Source: Pseudoselenomonas ruminantium
GTDB lineage: Bacteria; Bacillota; Negativicutes; Selenomonadales; Selenomonadaceae
Assembly: GCA_902785885.1 (NCBI GenBank)
Contig: CADAAS010000001.1
Span: 1 to 37,388, forward strand
DNA length: 37,388 bases
Direction of reading: 5' to 3'
This document shows positions 15,101 through 21,304 of the stretch, in pieces. Each line of letters begins with the position of its first letter. Positions within the stretch are counted from its first letter, which is position 1. A program made the position numbers and the translations under genes. The notes below the pieces were generated by a model. It searched no databases. It was not told the origin of the DNA and saw only the letters and a list, made by a program, of their open reading frames with translations.

Positions 15101-17555
15101 CTTCAATAACTTCAAGTTGACGGGAACCGGCAACCTGGGCAATTACGTTATGGGCACGGACAGCTTGTCCGGGAATGGAACCATTCGTCCTGCTACATTG
15201 ACCGTTTCCATCAAGGTGGCGCCGACCAAGGTTTATGATGGTGAAAAAGCGCTCAGCACCCCCTATAATACGAAAGATAATCTTGCCCTGTGGGGAGTTC
15301 TCGGCGACGATGATGTTAACCTGGTGGTTAACTCTGCAGGATACCAGGATGCAAATGCTGCAACCGGCAAGGAATATCGCTATGGCATCAGCATTGACAA
15401 TTTGGACTATCAGCTTGCACAAGGGGAAAATACCCCTGCAATCACGGTGTCGGGCAATGGCCAGGCTGGTGAGCTTACGGCCTATGATGGCACGATTGTG
15501 CCACGGACGCTGACTGCCAGCGTGGTCAAGGACATGGTCAAGGTTTATGATGGAACGAATGCTGGCAAGCAGGATGCAATAAAGAACATTGCCCTAAGTG
15601 CAGGTTATTTGGACAAGGACAAGGATAGCTTGGGGCTGGTGGCAAATGCCGTCTATGATGGCAGTGACGCCGCAGGCAACCGCAAGGTGACCTATACATT
15701 GTCCCTGGGCAATACGAATTACCAGTTAAGCGATACCGTGATCACTGGTGACGGGGCAATTGAAAAACGCAAGGTATGTGTAGTGGCTGATGGCCTGGTC
15801 GGCATTGACAAGGTTTATGATGGCACGTCCGCGCTTCCCAGTGGCTTTACGAATATGGGACATTTTCGGCTGGCAGGTTATGATGCTGCAACAGAAACTG
15901 GCATTGTGGCCCAGGATGCGGATATTGACTTGGACATTGGGGCGATTGCTGGTTCCTATGCCAGTGCCCATGTCAAGCGTGATGCTGCTGGGCGGCCGAT
16001 AGCGCAGGATATTGCGTTCAATAATTTCCTGCTGGCTAATGACAATGGCAATTACATTGTCGAGCCAACCAGCATTGTCGGCAGTGGCACGATTACGCCA
16101 CGGAGCTTGTCCGTAGGCATTAAGGAAGCCCCCGTTAAGGTCTATGATGGCGAAACGGCGCTTGCTTCCACCTATGCGGCCAATGACAATTTGGTTCTTG
16201 AAGGGGTGCTCGCTGGCGATAATGCCAATTTGCTGATTGACTCTGCGGCCTATGCAGATGCCAATGCTGGCAAGAACAAGGAATACAGCTACCAAATCAG
16301 CCTGGGCAATGGCGACTATGAGCTGGTGCAAGGCGCAGGCAAGCCGGCGCTTGCCGTAACGGATAATGGCCAGTCTGGCACCATTACCGCACAGGACGGC
16401 ATCATAACGCCGCGTACCCTCACGGCCAGCGTAATTCGGAACATGACCAAGGAATACGATGGAACCACGGATGGTGTTGAAAATGCTGTAGCCAATGTAA
16501 GCATGGGCAATGTTGTAAATGGCGACCGTATCGGCTTGACCGCAACCGCAGTTTACGACAATCCCAATGCAGGAAAATCCGAGGATACTGATGAACTACA
16601 AGAACATCAGGTTACTTATACTCTGAGCCTTGCCAATCCGAACTATCAGCTGGAGACCGATATCCTTACGGGGACCGGCACGATTTCCCGCAAGGGGCTT
16701 ACGATTGTGGCCACCCCGGCCAGCGTGAATATGGGTGAACCCCTGCCGCAATTTACGGGCACGGTTGAAGGGCTGGTAGCTGCAGACAGCGGCCTGGCCT
16801 CAAGCTTTGCCTTTAATACGCTGCTGGGCGTGAGCACGTCCAATGTCACGGGCGCACAGACCCAGTATCCAGTTTATGGCTGGTATCGCAACAGCTATGA
16901 GGGCGGCAATTTCGGTCTGAACTACACCTATAGTCAGGCCCCGGCCAATGAAACGGCCTTTACCGTGAACTACATCAACACGGATATGGGCAACCCGGAC
17001 CTCAAGCCGACCCCGACCCATGATGTCTATCAGCAGGTGGCCAAGGATGTCACCAGTGGCTTTGGCGATAACAACGCTGCCGCCATTCAGTATGTGGACA
17101 AGAACGGCAAGGTTCTTGCCACAGAGACGATTGGCAGCGGCACAATTGCCACCGGGGAAACCATGGATGGACTGACGGCTCAGGGAACGGACCTGGCCAA
17201 TATCGGCATTGTGGGCGGCGACATTGTCAACCTTGAAGGTGCAGATGCAGCCGGCATAGCCAATATTGAGATGCAGGACAAAGGGGCTGTGGTGAATCTG
17301 GAAGTGTATTCGCTGAACGGGGAAAAGACCTCAACAGACGGCAATCCGGCAGCGGAGATTGTCAGCACGGACAGCCGCAATGCCTTAGGCAGCATCCAGA
17401 TTGTCGATGAATCCGGTCATGTGCTGGAAGAAATCGACCAGGACAAGGCTGAGAAAGAGGAAAAGGAAGGCGAAATCGCCATTCGGTCTTCAGACGGACA
17501 GAACGAAAATGAAATCGAACTGACCGTGGAAAGCACAGGTGTAAATGTGGCCTGA
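6189..17555 (+). CDS. TPS exoprotein TpsA, main body (giant YDG-repeat adhesin)
   Basis: Rest of the exoprotein; its frame is already open from 6114, encoding the last TPS-domain segment with INPNGIIFG. GTG 6189 is only the first start-type codon after the break and has no ribosome site or signal peptide, so it is not a natural start. Order of parts: end of the TPS domain (to about 6470); a GLUG-like beta-helix section (about 6530-7340); about 25 YDG-type repeats (about 7880-16690) each opening with a TYDG- or YDAT-type motif; an MBG-like domain (GLTIVATPASVNMGEPLP onward, about 16695-16980); and an unrecognised, acidic C-terminal tail. Such proteins cross the outer membrane through TpsB and act at the cell surface, commonly in adhesion. 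The tpsB partner starts 60 bases after the stop. Strongly Asn/Thr/Gly-rich, with very little Cys. Whether any of it is made depends on reversal of the 17-bp duplication. Confidence 0.88.
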   Translation: MSDVGSFYASTREVVVTDAVNAATAGNMGALITAGNSTSGAAMDIVNMGKISADKVVLEGENIRLLNSADITAPNGVTVRADEGYIHVGSANGTGGAGYVSENLTASGAVVPVEQFTLVDSTNWNTTLGTGAAVSGNYMLSEDIDASAISGFKNVASFTGKIDGNFYAVKNITNGTSGLFTSTNNATIVNMGVKDSTFSASGGDTGAFIQTAVDTTLINVYNDNSNITDASDYSAGLVGFANGITIKSSYSTGNVSYGNSAAGVGIVGYLNGGTNNEVTDSYSTGSTFNGLISGGSNAASITFDRTFSKGTAFSDNYKKATVKNSVVIGNGQYRVAGNTGIEGDKTGTIDLTKLTGITNLVANNGTTSDSQLWSTVKDITNTGGLQHSGTKLVRPTWRIYEGQSAPILTAFTQGIKTTSYNYEYFDSNNAIDTAAAKYNNGANNGQDMTPYTYGTTLDGLVYNGDTLKIVDSSGNAATSNATTKVINDAGTVFKKAANSTSTVDASHVFYNDAGQHDATYTPPTGTQTTGTQNKLAFIWSDQKGYDLVGNNISIAPRQVTLTNNLSGQTIVKEYDGSYDAAKYVPNLFNGSSTTSSGVLPVDSGSIKVGFDPNSNPTATFVNRGGTTPDANVGADKQVLINGKLLLTDGSGNAYTGHNYVIVNSSGNPASSVSLNTTVPAAIYQRQLKVSFNGTGITKTYDKDEFVKDSNGNLRSFSQSDFTLDTTNVVSGDSVSLVVAANNSPKYVDKTTGQVQVNVGTHDVEVGGVTLTGGTESKNYTLVDASGTPVYSELGIVTGVNQQGNPIGTGTGGGTFYTTGDITLRSLGDTGYKWFKTTTSGTPNYLTATKEYDGKSDYADPGTFYVSNAGSSSSSATTGMVAGDNLDFQVTAAEFTNDSTNVNSTAVRDANTTTTPQGVRYTVTVSGSAAGNYTFDSAAAIAAGTATALSNGGTAKVMGEGNITPRTIHVTTPQGKVADKTYDGDALVKDANGNTTFDLTSGYLTYANTNTYQQLVSGDGSKIDITGLYQAGNGYADKDVNYDATNAANPVLQKDIVYTAKIMQNGVVSPNYVFNISGSNQATFNGKGTINPVQLGAITFNSVSKTYDGSAAVTNTKNTTAPQYTDDQIKINTPTGIISGETISDVFHVDSNGNLDSTGAALLANGSFTANYGDLGSNGFTLNANVKRDPQNLSNILARDVEYVGISNLMKNHNYVLPSATAASDKVYGSGTINPFLVTDKSWIKLDRNSTPITKTYDGNDSIANPMNYLNTTGNNKANATVTTPAGKVLPGLASTVAGAKYSDKHSNNNAVQNVIYTVDFVESGNYGIDSSLKNAQGQVELTLVGDGVITQKHIIATTPKDPNVTKTYDATDTISKTGNALVDISSGILSVDQSRVTNGTTAKYVANASGAAADASTTSGDKTVEYTLALLGDTYQDYLLDDGNGNTTITGAGTINKRNLVISGNTNHHKAYDGTAKVTDMPTSLSGFTFGDAQDTTVLNRDNFDITKVSGLYGSGTTDASFGTQTNVGSWDVQYSGFFTALGSKAKNYTINGTSYSSTGSTGTAYGHGKIDPATFVGQFIFKLNGGITQTYSGSADVGQFESNTTSTAKDNFRRQWVDLTNSGVDIDNDGVIDITLGNGAYTYTINSATYTTGADAGINKPVKYTITLNPASLSNYTGAPSSVVLNDTITNGEIKAREVFVDLTTLAKNGLTKNYDATGAIYNNDNKAYSTDSAVGTVLAGSSIVTFDPVDTVNHTGLVKGTNASTGAYTNFDAGGSKVINYTADISGDSVSNYIFKDKNGNVLTNGQGAALTTNNNTINAFGVVLTPNAVNKTYDGTMAVTQSMAQGALQLGIAAGGQTVALQNINGNTGVYDNPNVNPDTNGNPGIHKVTYSGLSLGDSNYKLVNASGQELNLDSSNLYTIDGTGTIDPANYSGQFVFKLKNGINQIYSGSADVGQLENNTTAADKDTERRKWVDLTKSGADLNSDGVVDIALNNGDYTITQAVFTAGPDAGKNKQVDYTITLNPVALSNYKNIPASVVLNASITDGEIKAREVFVDLTTLAKNGLAKNYDATGAIYNNDNKAYSTDTATGNVLTGNSIIAFDTVNTTNHTGLVKGTNASTGAYTNFDAGSNKSIEYTVNISGDKLSNYIFKDANGNVLYDYYNANGPQQMTPLVTNNNTINAFGVVVTADQIAKPYDATDYVAPATAQNALHLGSAVGNDVVSLQNPAGINAHYVGVNVDDNGDGTPDVHAVNYTGLDLGVTGSALTNYQLVDSNGNALGTDTNGLHKFAGTGIINPYKLTAGDVTINIGDASKTYDATKDVLKNGSVTDLANNYITDHYVTIPNTAGGTQENLVFTSYSAEYNEANATANPVKPGNRVDYRLGLGNSNYDFSGLQAAGLVNNNNEWIASTGGNIDKAVVKASLANNPLDSTIVKTYDGKNNVIQDVTGKVSVAGLLTAKDGTVLNVNAINAQYKDKNVARDANGNVVDKDVYYHVELSGAAKDNYTIVGATGANYASLTDNTGTLAGTGRITPKELTIDFKPAERGYNGKANVNAADIQVEKFNGLQGNDSIALDSTAIGKITGTYGTGDSTADFKADGNVKRNGDAVGYKSVKYEHVADAFADYLARNLNTDAANYTVAKDTFYKESDNKGKINPVVLSDIKAKWQGVDKVYDATANVLNPENTMKLVTKDTALTGKEIELTYTGAASGVYVDSNGAAQKDVGNHALKYSVTEVKKNLGNYQLADSVASSAERDWLSTTAADNVDGQAVTGEITPLTLNVIAQDGFHKIYDGTEEIAGSEAQAKIGFGAAQAAVVQRDIAAGEISYDVDAHYVGSDANVAPGVIRNQKDIAYSLTLKGNTKGNYVLQGAVNDIFEGTAKLGDIEQRKVYVDALNVTGLDKAYDTTKDLPADYSSNGRFALRAADDATGVIQNDDVQLDFAAIKGAYLNGHVQRDADGKLVPQGIAFNNFKLTGTGNLGNYVMGTDSLSGNGTIRPATLTVSIKVAPTKVYDGEKALSTPYNTKDNLALWGVLGDDDVNLVVNSAGYQDANAATGKEYRYGISIDNLDYQLAQGENTPAITVSGNGQAGELTAYDGTIVPRTLTASVVKDMVKVYDGTNAGKQDAIKNIALSAGYLDKDKDSLGLVANAVYDGSDAAGNRKVTYTLSLGNTNYQLSDTVITGDGAIEKRKVCVVADGLVGIDKVYDGTSALPSGFTNMGHFRLAGYDAATETGIVAQDADIDLDIGAIAGSYASAHVKRDAAGRPIAQDIAFNNFLLANDNGNYIVEPTSIVGSGTITPRSLSVGIKEAPVKVYDGETALASTYAANDNLVLEGVLAGDNANLLIDSAAYADANAGKNKEYSYQISLGNGDYELVQGAGKPALAVTDNGQSGTITAQDGIITPRTLTASVIRNMTKEYDGTTDGVENAVANVSMGNVVNGDRIGLTATAVYDNPNAGKSEDTDELQEHQVTYTLSLANPNYQLETDILTGTGTISRKGLTIVATPASVNMGEPLPQFTGTVEGLVAADSGLASSFAFNTLLGVSTSNVTGAQTQYPVYGWYRNSYEGGNFGLNYTYSQAPANETAFTVNYINTDMGNPDLKPTPTHDVYQQVAKDVTSGFGDNNAAAIQYVDKNGKVLATETIGSGTIATGETMDGLTAQGTDLANIGIVGGDIVNLEGADAAGIANIEMQDKGAVVNLEVYSLNGEKTSTDGNPAAEIVSTDSRNALGSIQIVDESGHVLEEIDQDKAEKEEKEGEIAIRSSDGQNENEIELTVESTGVNVA
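6530..7340 (+). other. AT-rich GLUG-like section inside tpsA
   Basis: Encodes YMLSEDIDAS, GKIDGNFYAVKNI, SGLFTSTNNATIVNMGVKDS and SAGLVGFANG, a pattern typical of GLUG-type beta-helix repeats in secreted adhesins. From about 6640 to 7320 the DNA is visibly richer in A and T than the sequence on both sides, with abrupt return to GC-richer sequence at about 7340. This suggests a separately acquired module. Judged by eye, not computed. Confidence 0.6.
10902..13080 (+). repeat. Two-copy 1,077-bp higher-order repeat in tpsA
   Basis: The block 10902-11978 and the block from 11979 to about 13080 encode the same series: GQF.FKL..GI.Q.YSGSADVGQ, then REVFVDLTTLAKNGL.KNYD and ATGAIYNNDNKAYSTD, then GLVKGTNASTGAYTNFDAG, then NNNTINAFGVV. 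The offset is 1,077 bases (359 codons), spanning about three YDG units. The middle third is nearly identical while the edges have diverged, as expected for a multi-domain duplication. Confidence 0.88.
14862..16690 (+). repeat. Two-copy 906-bp higher-order repeat in tpsA
   Basis: Blocks 14862-15767 and 15768-about 16690 encode parallel series: RKV.V.....G.DK.YD, then GIAFNNF or DIAFNNF, then GTI.PR.LSV or PATLTV, then VKVYDGE.AL and TPRTLTASV. The offset is 906 bases (302 codons) and covers about three YDG units. The identity is lower than in the 10902-13080 pair, so this looks like an older duplication. Confidence 0.82.
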
Positions 17556-17615
17556 ATGTGGTAAAATAAGCGTGATGAATGGTTTGTAATTAGGGACTGG
17601 CAGCAAGGAGACAGC

Positions 17616-19280
17616 ATGAAAACAATAGCTAAAGCGCAAATTGCAGCAGGATTTTTCGCCGCATGTTTCAATTTGGGCGGGGGAGCGGTCATGGCAGCTC
17701 CCTCACTGTCACAGCCCGGACAGGATATACAAAAAGAACTTCCCAAACCGGAGGCGGAGGTGGTGGATAATGCACCGGACAAGCCCAGGCAGGCGCCGCA
17801 GGTGGAATTTACCATCACCAACTTCCGTCTGGAAGCCCCGGACCTTTATCTGGACAAGGGGGAACTGACCAAGATCCTGCAGGACGGCATGGGGGAGAAA
17901 AAGACCATGATGCAGCTCAATGCTACGCTCACGGCGATCACCCGCTACTGCCGGCAGCATGGCTATCCGGCGGCGGCAGCCTATGTGCCTGCACAGGAAA
18001 GCAGTGACGGCATGATTACCATCAAGGTTATCCCAGGCCGTTACGGCGAAATCAAAATCGATAACCGCAGCCGCTTGAAGGAACGGATTGCCAAAGGTTT
18101 TGTGAACAGCTTGAAATCCGGCGACATCATTCGTACGGGCAAGCTCGAAACCACCCTGTATTCCATTTCCGATGTGAGCGGTACCAAGGCCGTTGGTGTA
18201 CTGAGTCCCGGCAAGGAATTCGGCACCAGTGACCTGACTGTGCGCATTGAACGGGGCAAGGGCGAGAATACCGTGCTTTATGTGGAAAACTATGGCAGCA
18301 AGGACACAGGCCAGTATCGCTATGGCCTGCAGGAAAACCTCTACGATGTCAGCGGCAACGGCGACAAGATTTCCGTGGGTGTGCTGCTGTCCAATCGGAA
18401 TATGCACAACTACTATGCCAACTATGAAACCATTGTGGGGCGCGGCGGTGCAACGCTGGGCTTCGGTTTCAGCCGCATGGATTATCAGACCGGCCTGCAG
18501 GGCATGGACATGAATGGCACCGCGGAGACCTTCAGCGTGTTTGGCCATCGCTCCCTGTATCACTTGACCAACAGCGGCCTGACCTTCAAATATGGTTATG
18601 ACCATCGCCGGTTGAAGGATAAGTATTCGCTATTCCCGAACCTGAATCAGGAAAAGCGTTCGCATGGCTTCTATGTCGGACTGGATGGCTTCGAACGGCG
18701 CAATGGCGTTATCTTCAATTATGGGGTAAAGCTCACCAGCGGTACGATAAGCCTGGATTCCGGACTCGGTGACCGCAACAACATCGAAGGTCGTTTCACC
18801 AAAGGCGAGTTCAATGTGTCGGCGGTGCAGCGGCTGGGCAATCGTGCGGATGTGCTGGTGAAAGCCAGCGGGCAGCTGGCCAGCCGCAACCTGGACGGCT
18901 CCGAGCGCATGTATCTGGGCGGAGCAAGCGGCGTGCGTGCTTACCCGCAGGGGGAAGGCTCCGGCGATGTCGGGCTGATGGGCACGATTGAACCGCGCTT
19001 TTACACCAGCGTACCCGGCCTGGTCTTCAGCACCTATTTTGATATCGGCCATGTGAGCTATTTCAAGGATGGACGCACCAGCCGGAACTATACCAGCGGC
19101 ACAGGTGTGGACTCCACAGGCATGACCCTCAAAGGCTATGGCGTAGCCCTTTCCTACACCAAGCCTAACGACTGGTTTGCCCGCCTCGACTATGCCCGCC
19201 GCATAGGCAGCGACCCGAACCTCAGCGAAAAGGCCAAAGCCAAGGGCAGATTGTGGTTTATGTTGGGCAAAATATGGTAA
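17616..19280 (+). CDS. TPS outer-membrane transporter TpsB (ShlB/FhaC family)
   Basis: 554 residues, normal for the family. A signal peptide is visible (cut near VMA|APS, about residue 27). A Pro-rich linker is followed by a POTRA region (about 62-150: VEFTITNFRLEAPDLYL, a GYPAAAAYVPAQ segment, MITIKVIPGRYGEIKI) and a second POTRA-like segment to about 220, then a beta-barrel rich in alternating aromatic and glycine residues. The conserved loop motif VRGY/F of this family appears as VRAYPQGEG (Val440-Tyr443), and the chain ends in an aromatic residue (KIW), typical for assembly by BamA. It moves the TpsA partner across the outer membrane. AAGGAG lies 6 bases before ATG 17616. It starts 60 bases after tpsA with no terminator, so the two are one operon; tpsB itself is intact although tpsA is broken. 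Confidence 0.93.
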   Translation: MKTIAKAQIAAGFFAACFNLGGGAVMAAPSLSQPGQDIQKELPKPEAEVVDNAPDKPRQAPQVEFTITNFRLEAPDLYLDKGELTKILQDGMGEKKTMMQLNATLTAITRYCRQHGYPAAAAYVPAQESSDGMITIKVIPGRYGEIKIDNRSRLKERIAKGFVNSLKSGDIIRTGKLETTLYSISDVSGTKAVGVLSPGKEFGTSDLTVRIERGKGENTVLYVENYGSKDTGQYRYGLQENLYDVSGNGDKISVGVLLSNRNMHNYYANYETIVGRGGATLGFGFSRMDYQTGLQGMDMNGTAETFSVFGHRSLYHLTNSGLTFKYGYDHRRLKDKYSLFPNLNQEKRSHGFYVGLDGFERRNGVIFNYGVKLTSGTISLDSGLGDRNNIEGRFTKGEFNVSAVQRLGNRADVLVKASGQLASRNLDGSERMYLGGASGVRAYPQGEGSGDVGLMGTIEPRFYTSVPGLVFSTYFDIGHVSYFKDGRTSRNYTSGTGVDSTGMTLKGYGVALSYTKPNDWFARLDYARRIGSDPNLSEKAKAKGRLWFMLGKIW

Positions 19281-19310
19281 AAATTTTTGCAGGATTTTTC
19301 GTCTTAGTCG

Positions 19311-19335
19311 CGAATAAACGAAATAAACGAATAAA
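19311..19335 (+). repeat. Short direct repeats before yvyF-like gene
   Basis: CGAATAAA (19311-19318), CGAAATAAA (19319-19327) and CGAATAAA (19328-19335) follow one another in the 76-base gap between tpsB and the flagellar gene at 19357. They could bind a regulator or be chance in AT-rich DNA. Confidence 0.35.
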
Positions 19336-19356
19336 CACGCCCAAGGAGTGAGGAAT

Positions 19357-19767
19357 ATGGCTGGAAAAATTAAAAACTGCCCCATGTGCGGAAAACTCTT
19401 TAACGACACGGGGAAAAAGGTATGCATGGATTGTTACCAACAGATTTTGGACAAAGAGCACGAAGTTGTGGAATATGTCCGCGACCATAAAGGCGCGAAG
19501 ATTCCCGAGATTTGTGAAGCCACAGGTGCACCCTCTGGCATGATCAAGAAGATGATTCGCGAAGGCCGCTTTGAACAGATTGGCGTCAAGATGACCTATC
19601 CGTGTGAAAAATGCGGTGCGCCGATTATTTCCGGCAAGATTTGCCAGCAGTGCGAGGAAAAAGCCCGCGCAGAATTGCAGAAACAGGCCTCGCTCCAGAC
19701 GGCGGCCCGTCAGATGGCCAAGACTGACCAGAACCGTGGCCAAGGCTTCCGCTCCAAGGACCGTTAA
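19357..19767 (+). CDS. yvyF: Flagellar operon protein, YvyF type
   Basis: 136 residues. Two zinc-finger-like pairs of cysteines are visible: NCPMCG with KVCMDC near the N-terminus and PCEKCGAPI with KICQQC near residue 85-105. Between them is a helix-turn-helix-like section (AKIPEICEATGAPSGMIKKMIREG), which suggests nucleic-acid binding. This matches the small flagellar operon protein that precedes flgM in Bacillus and relatives; its exact job is not established. ATG 19357 is preferred since AAGGAG (19343-19348) is 8 bases upstream; a GTG at 19348 would overlap that site. The position just ahead of flgM supports the call. A terminator follows at 19854, so it may be transcribed separately from flgM onward. 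Confidence 0.85.
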   Translation: MAGKIKNCPMCGKLFNDTGKKVCMDCYQQILDKEHEVVEYVRDHKGAKIPEICEATGAPSGMIKKMIREGRFEQIGVKMTYPCEKCGAPIISGKICQQCEEKARAELQKQASLQTAARQMAKTDQNRGQGFRSKDR

Positions 19768-19853
19768 AGTGATTTATGCCTGTTTATAGACGTAAATGGG
19801 TGAAAAATGGCGATAATCGGCGGAAAATGGGAATAATCTTAAATAATGATTAG

Positions 19854-19883
19854 AAAGCAGGAATTAAGTTTCCTGCTTTTTTT
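19854..19883 (+). terminator. Rho-independent terminator after yvyF
   Basis: AAAGCAGGAA (19854-19863) pairs with TTCCTGCTTT (19870-19879), followed by T's to 19883. It lies in the 195-base gap between yvyF and flgM; the flgM-onward operon should therefore have a promoter at about 19884-19950, though no clear -35/-10 pair is seen. Confidence 0.88.
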
Positions 19884-19962
19884 GTCGATAGTTCAATCAG
19901 AAGATACTGTGTAACTTCAAGGGATGTAGGGAAAATTCATGGATTGACAGGCGGTGAAAAAG

Positions 19963-20241
19963 ATGATTATCAATGGCAATGTGCAGGCGGTAGCCGGAGC
20001 GTACAGCGTAAGTTCCTCTGGTGGTGTCAAGCGGGCGGCAAGCGTACAGGCAATGCAGAAGAGCGATGAAGTTCACCTGTCGAGCGAAGGACAGAGCTTC
20101 AGCAGTATGCTGCAGAAACTCCAGAACATGGATGATGTCCGCGGCAGCAAGGTGCAGGAATTAAGTGCCAAGGTCGCTGATGGCAGCTATAATGTGCCGA
20201 ATGAAAATATCGCAGCAAGCCTTTTAGGCGTACGATTCTAA
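19963..20241 (+). CDS. flgM: Anti-sigma-28 factor FlgM
   Basis: 92 residues. FlgM binds the flagellar sigma factor (sigma-28) and holds back late genes such as flagellin until it is exported through the finished hook. The C-terminal half has the family pattern: SDEVHLSSEGQSF, then KVQELSAKVADGSYNV, then NIAASLLG. The N-terminus is short and polar, as expected for a partly unfolded protein. ATG 19963 is chosen because AGGCGGTGA (19949-19957) lies just upstream; an in-frame GTG at 19954 would overlap that site. It opens the flgM-flgN-flgK-flgL operon. The two sigma-28-like promoters in this window (4133, 29221) are its natural indirect targets. Confidence 0.9.
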   Translation: MIINGNVQAVAGAYSVSSSGGVKRAASVQAMQKSDEVHLSSEGQSFSSMLQKLQNMDDVRGSKVQELSAKVADGSYNVPNENIAASLLGVRF

Positions 20242-20263
20242 AACAGGCAGGAGGAAATCGTTC

Positions 20264-20746
20264 ATGTGGCAGGATTTTGCAAATACACTCAATGAATTAA
20301 ACAAGGCCTATAAGGCGCTTATCGAACTAGGCAAAAAGAAACGCAATGCCCTGGTCATGGTGGATATGAAGACCGTGGAAAACCTTTTGCCTCAGGAGGA
20401 AAAACTCACAGCCGAGATTGCCCGGCTGGAAAAAAATCGGCAGAGCATTTTGCTTAAAATGGCTGCCACAAACGAAAAACTGGGACCAGAGTCGAAAATG
20501 GAAGATATTCTAAGCCTTGCCCCCGCAGGGAAGATGCGTGAAGTCCTGCAAAAGCTCTACGTTATGCTGCAGGCGACGGTAAAGGAGGCGCAGGAACTCA
20601 GCGAGGGAAATGCCCTGCTTATCCGGGCCGCGATGGAAGCGGCAGCTTTTCACCTGAACCGCCTCGGCGGCGCAACCGTGGAGCCGGCTTATGGCCGGGG
20701 GGGCGAAGTGGTAACGCACCGCAAGAATTTTGATTACAATGCCTAA
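20264..20746 (+). CDS. flgN: FlgN-family export chaperone
   Basis: 160 residues, almost wholly helical. FlgN is the cytoplasmic chaperone for the hook-filament junction proteins FlgK and FlgL. The sequence has the FlgN pattern of long amphipathic helices: NTLNELNKAYKALIELGKKK, then a basic, Glu-rich coiled region (about 45-70) and a C-terminal helix with ANALLIRAAMEAA-like packing. CAGGAGG lies 9 bases before ATG 20264. It starts 22 bases after flgM and is followed by a second, shorter FlgN-like gene; together they precede flgK and flgL, their likely clients. Assignment rests on length, helix pattern and gene order more than on a single motif. Confidence 0.8.
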   Translation: MWQDFANTLNELNKAYKALIELGKKKRNALVMVDMKTVENLLPQEEKLTAEIARLEKNRQSILLKMAATNEKLGPESKMEDILSLAPAGKMREVLQKLYVMLQATVKEAQELSEGNALLIRAAMEAAAFHLNRLGGATVEPAYGRGGEVVTHRKNFDYNA

Positions 20747-20788
20747 GCTTTCCCGCTGGGGAAAGATGGAGAACCAGGAGATACCGAA

Positions 20789-21256
20789 ATGGACGAAGCA
20801 GTACGCCTGCTCAGGGCGCAGATTCTGATCAGCAACACATGCTTGGAAAAACTCAAAGCAATAAAGACAACCATACAGGCAGAAAACAAAGGGGCAAATA
20901 TCGCAGCAGCGGTGCATGAGATGGAGCCTGCACTGCTGGAACTGGGAAAGTTGGAAAAGAGGAAACAGGAATTTTTAGCCAGGCACAAGGTTTCTTCGTT
21001 GCAGGCGGTATTAGCCAGACAGCCACATTCGGCTGAGCGGGAAATTGCGGTGCACCTGTTGCATCGTGCACAGGAATTTGAAGAAAGTCTCGTAAGAGAA
21101 ATTGCCTCTACCCGTTTCCTGCTGGAAAAGGGGAAGAGATATGTAGACTTCAATATCAACGTGATGACACAGACCGTGGCCAGTGATATTTACAATCAGG
21201 ACGCAGCGGAAAGTGAGAGCCGGCGGGGAGTCAAGATGTTTGATTCCAGCGTCTGA
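20789..21256 (+). CDS. Second FlgN-like helical protein
   Basis: 155 residues, strongly helical (LLRAQILISNTCLEKLKAIK, then ALLELGKLEKRKQEFLARH, then a C-terminal helix with RFLLEKGKRYVDFNINVMTQ). Similar in size and helix layout to the FlgN gene just before it, and the C-terminal KRYVDFNINVMTQ segment resembles FlgN-type C-termini. AGGAG (20776-20780) is 8 bases before ATG 20789. It lies between flgN and flgK in the same operon, so a chaperone role for FlgK or FlgL is likely. Having two is uncommon in B. subtilis-like operons, where there is one. It could be a diverged duplicate or a different chaperone. Confidence 0.6.
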   Translation: MDEAVRLLRAQILISNTCLEKLKAIKTTIQAENKGANIAAAVHEMEPALLELGKLEKRKQEFLARHKVSSLQAVLARQPHSAEREIAVHLLHRAQEFEESLVREIASTRFLLEKGKRYVDFNINVMTQTVASDIYNQDAAESESRRGVKMFDSSV

Positions 21257-21304
21257 TGCGTTACGGCAGGAAAACAAGCAGAAAGGATTAACAGGTGAAG
21301 TATT

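Larger units (their letters stand above)
7880..16690 (+). repeat. Array of about 25 YDG-type protein repeats
   Basis: Units of roughly 110-120 residues, each starting with a motif like KTYDG, KEYDG, KVYDG, KNYDAT or TYSGSAD and ending with a GxGxI.PR or GTGTI.P type segment. The first is near 7900 (KEYDGSYDA), the last near 16450 (KEYDGTTDG). Many units have a middle YTVxxSG..NYxL strand. YDG domains are small beta-sandwich stalk domains of large bacterial adhesins. I counted 25 by reading. Confidence 0.85.

Noticed and set aside
14307-15422. 371-codon open frame on the minus strand within tpsA, and similar long antisense frames
   Set aside because: They are shadows of a low-complexity repetitive gene and have no family motifs or ribosome sites.
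7880-16690. CRISPR-like or satellite DNA array
   Set aside because: The periodicity is in protein domains of about 115 residues with diverged DNA; there are no short identical repeats with unique spacers.
19793-19817. Sigma-28 promoter TAAA...GGCGATAA before flgM
   Set aside because: The spacer is 12 bases, too short, and a terminator lies between it and flgM.
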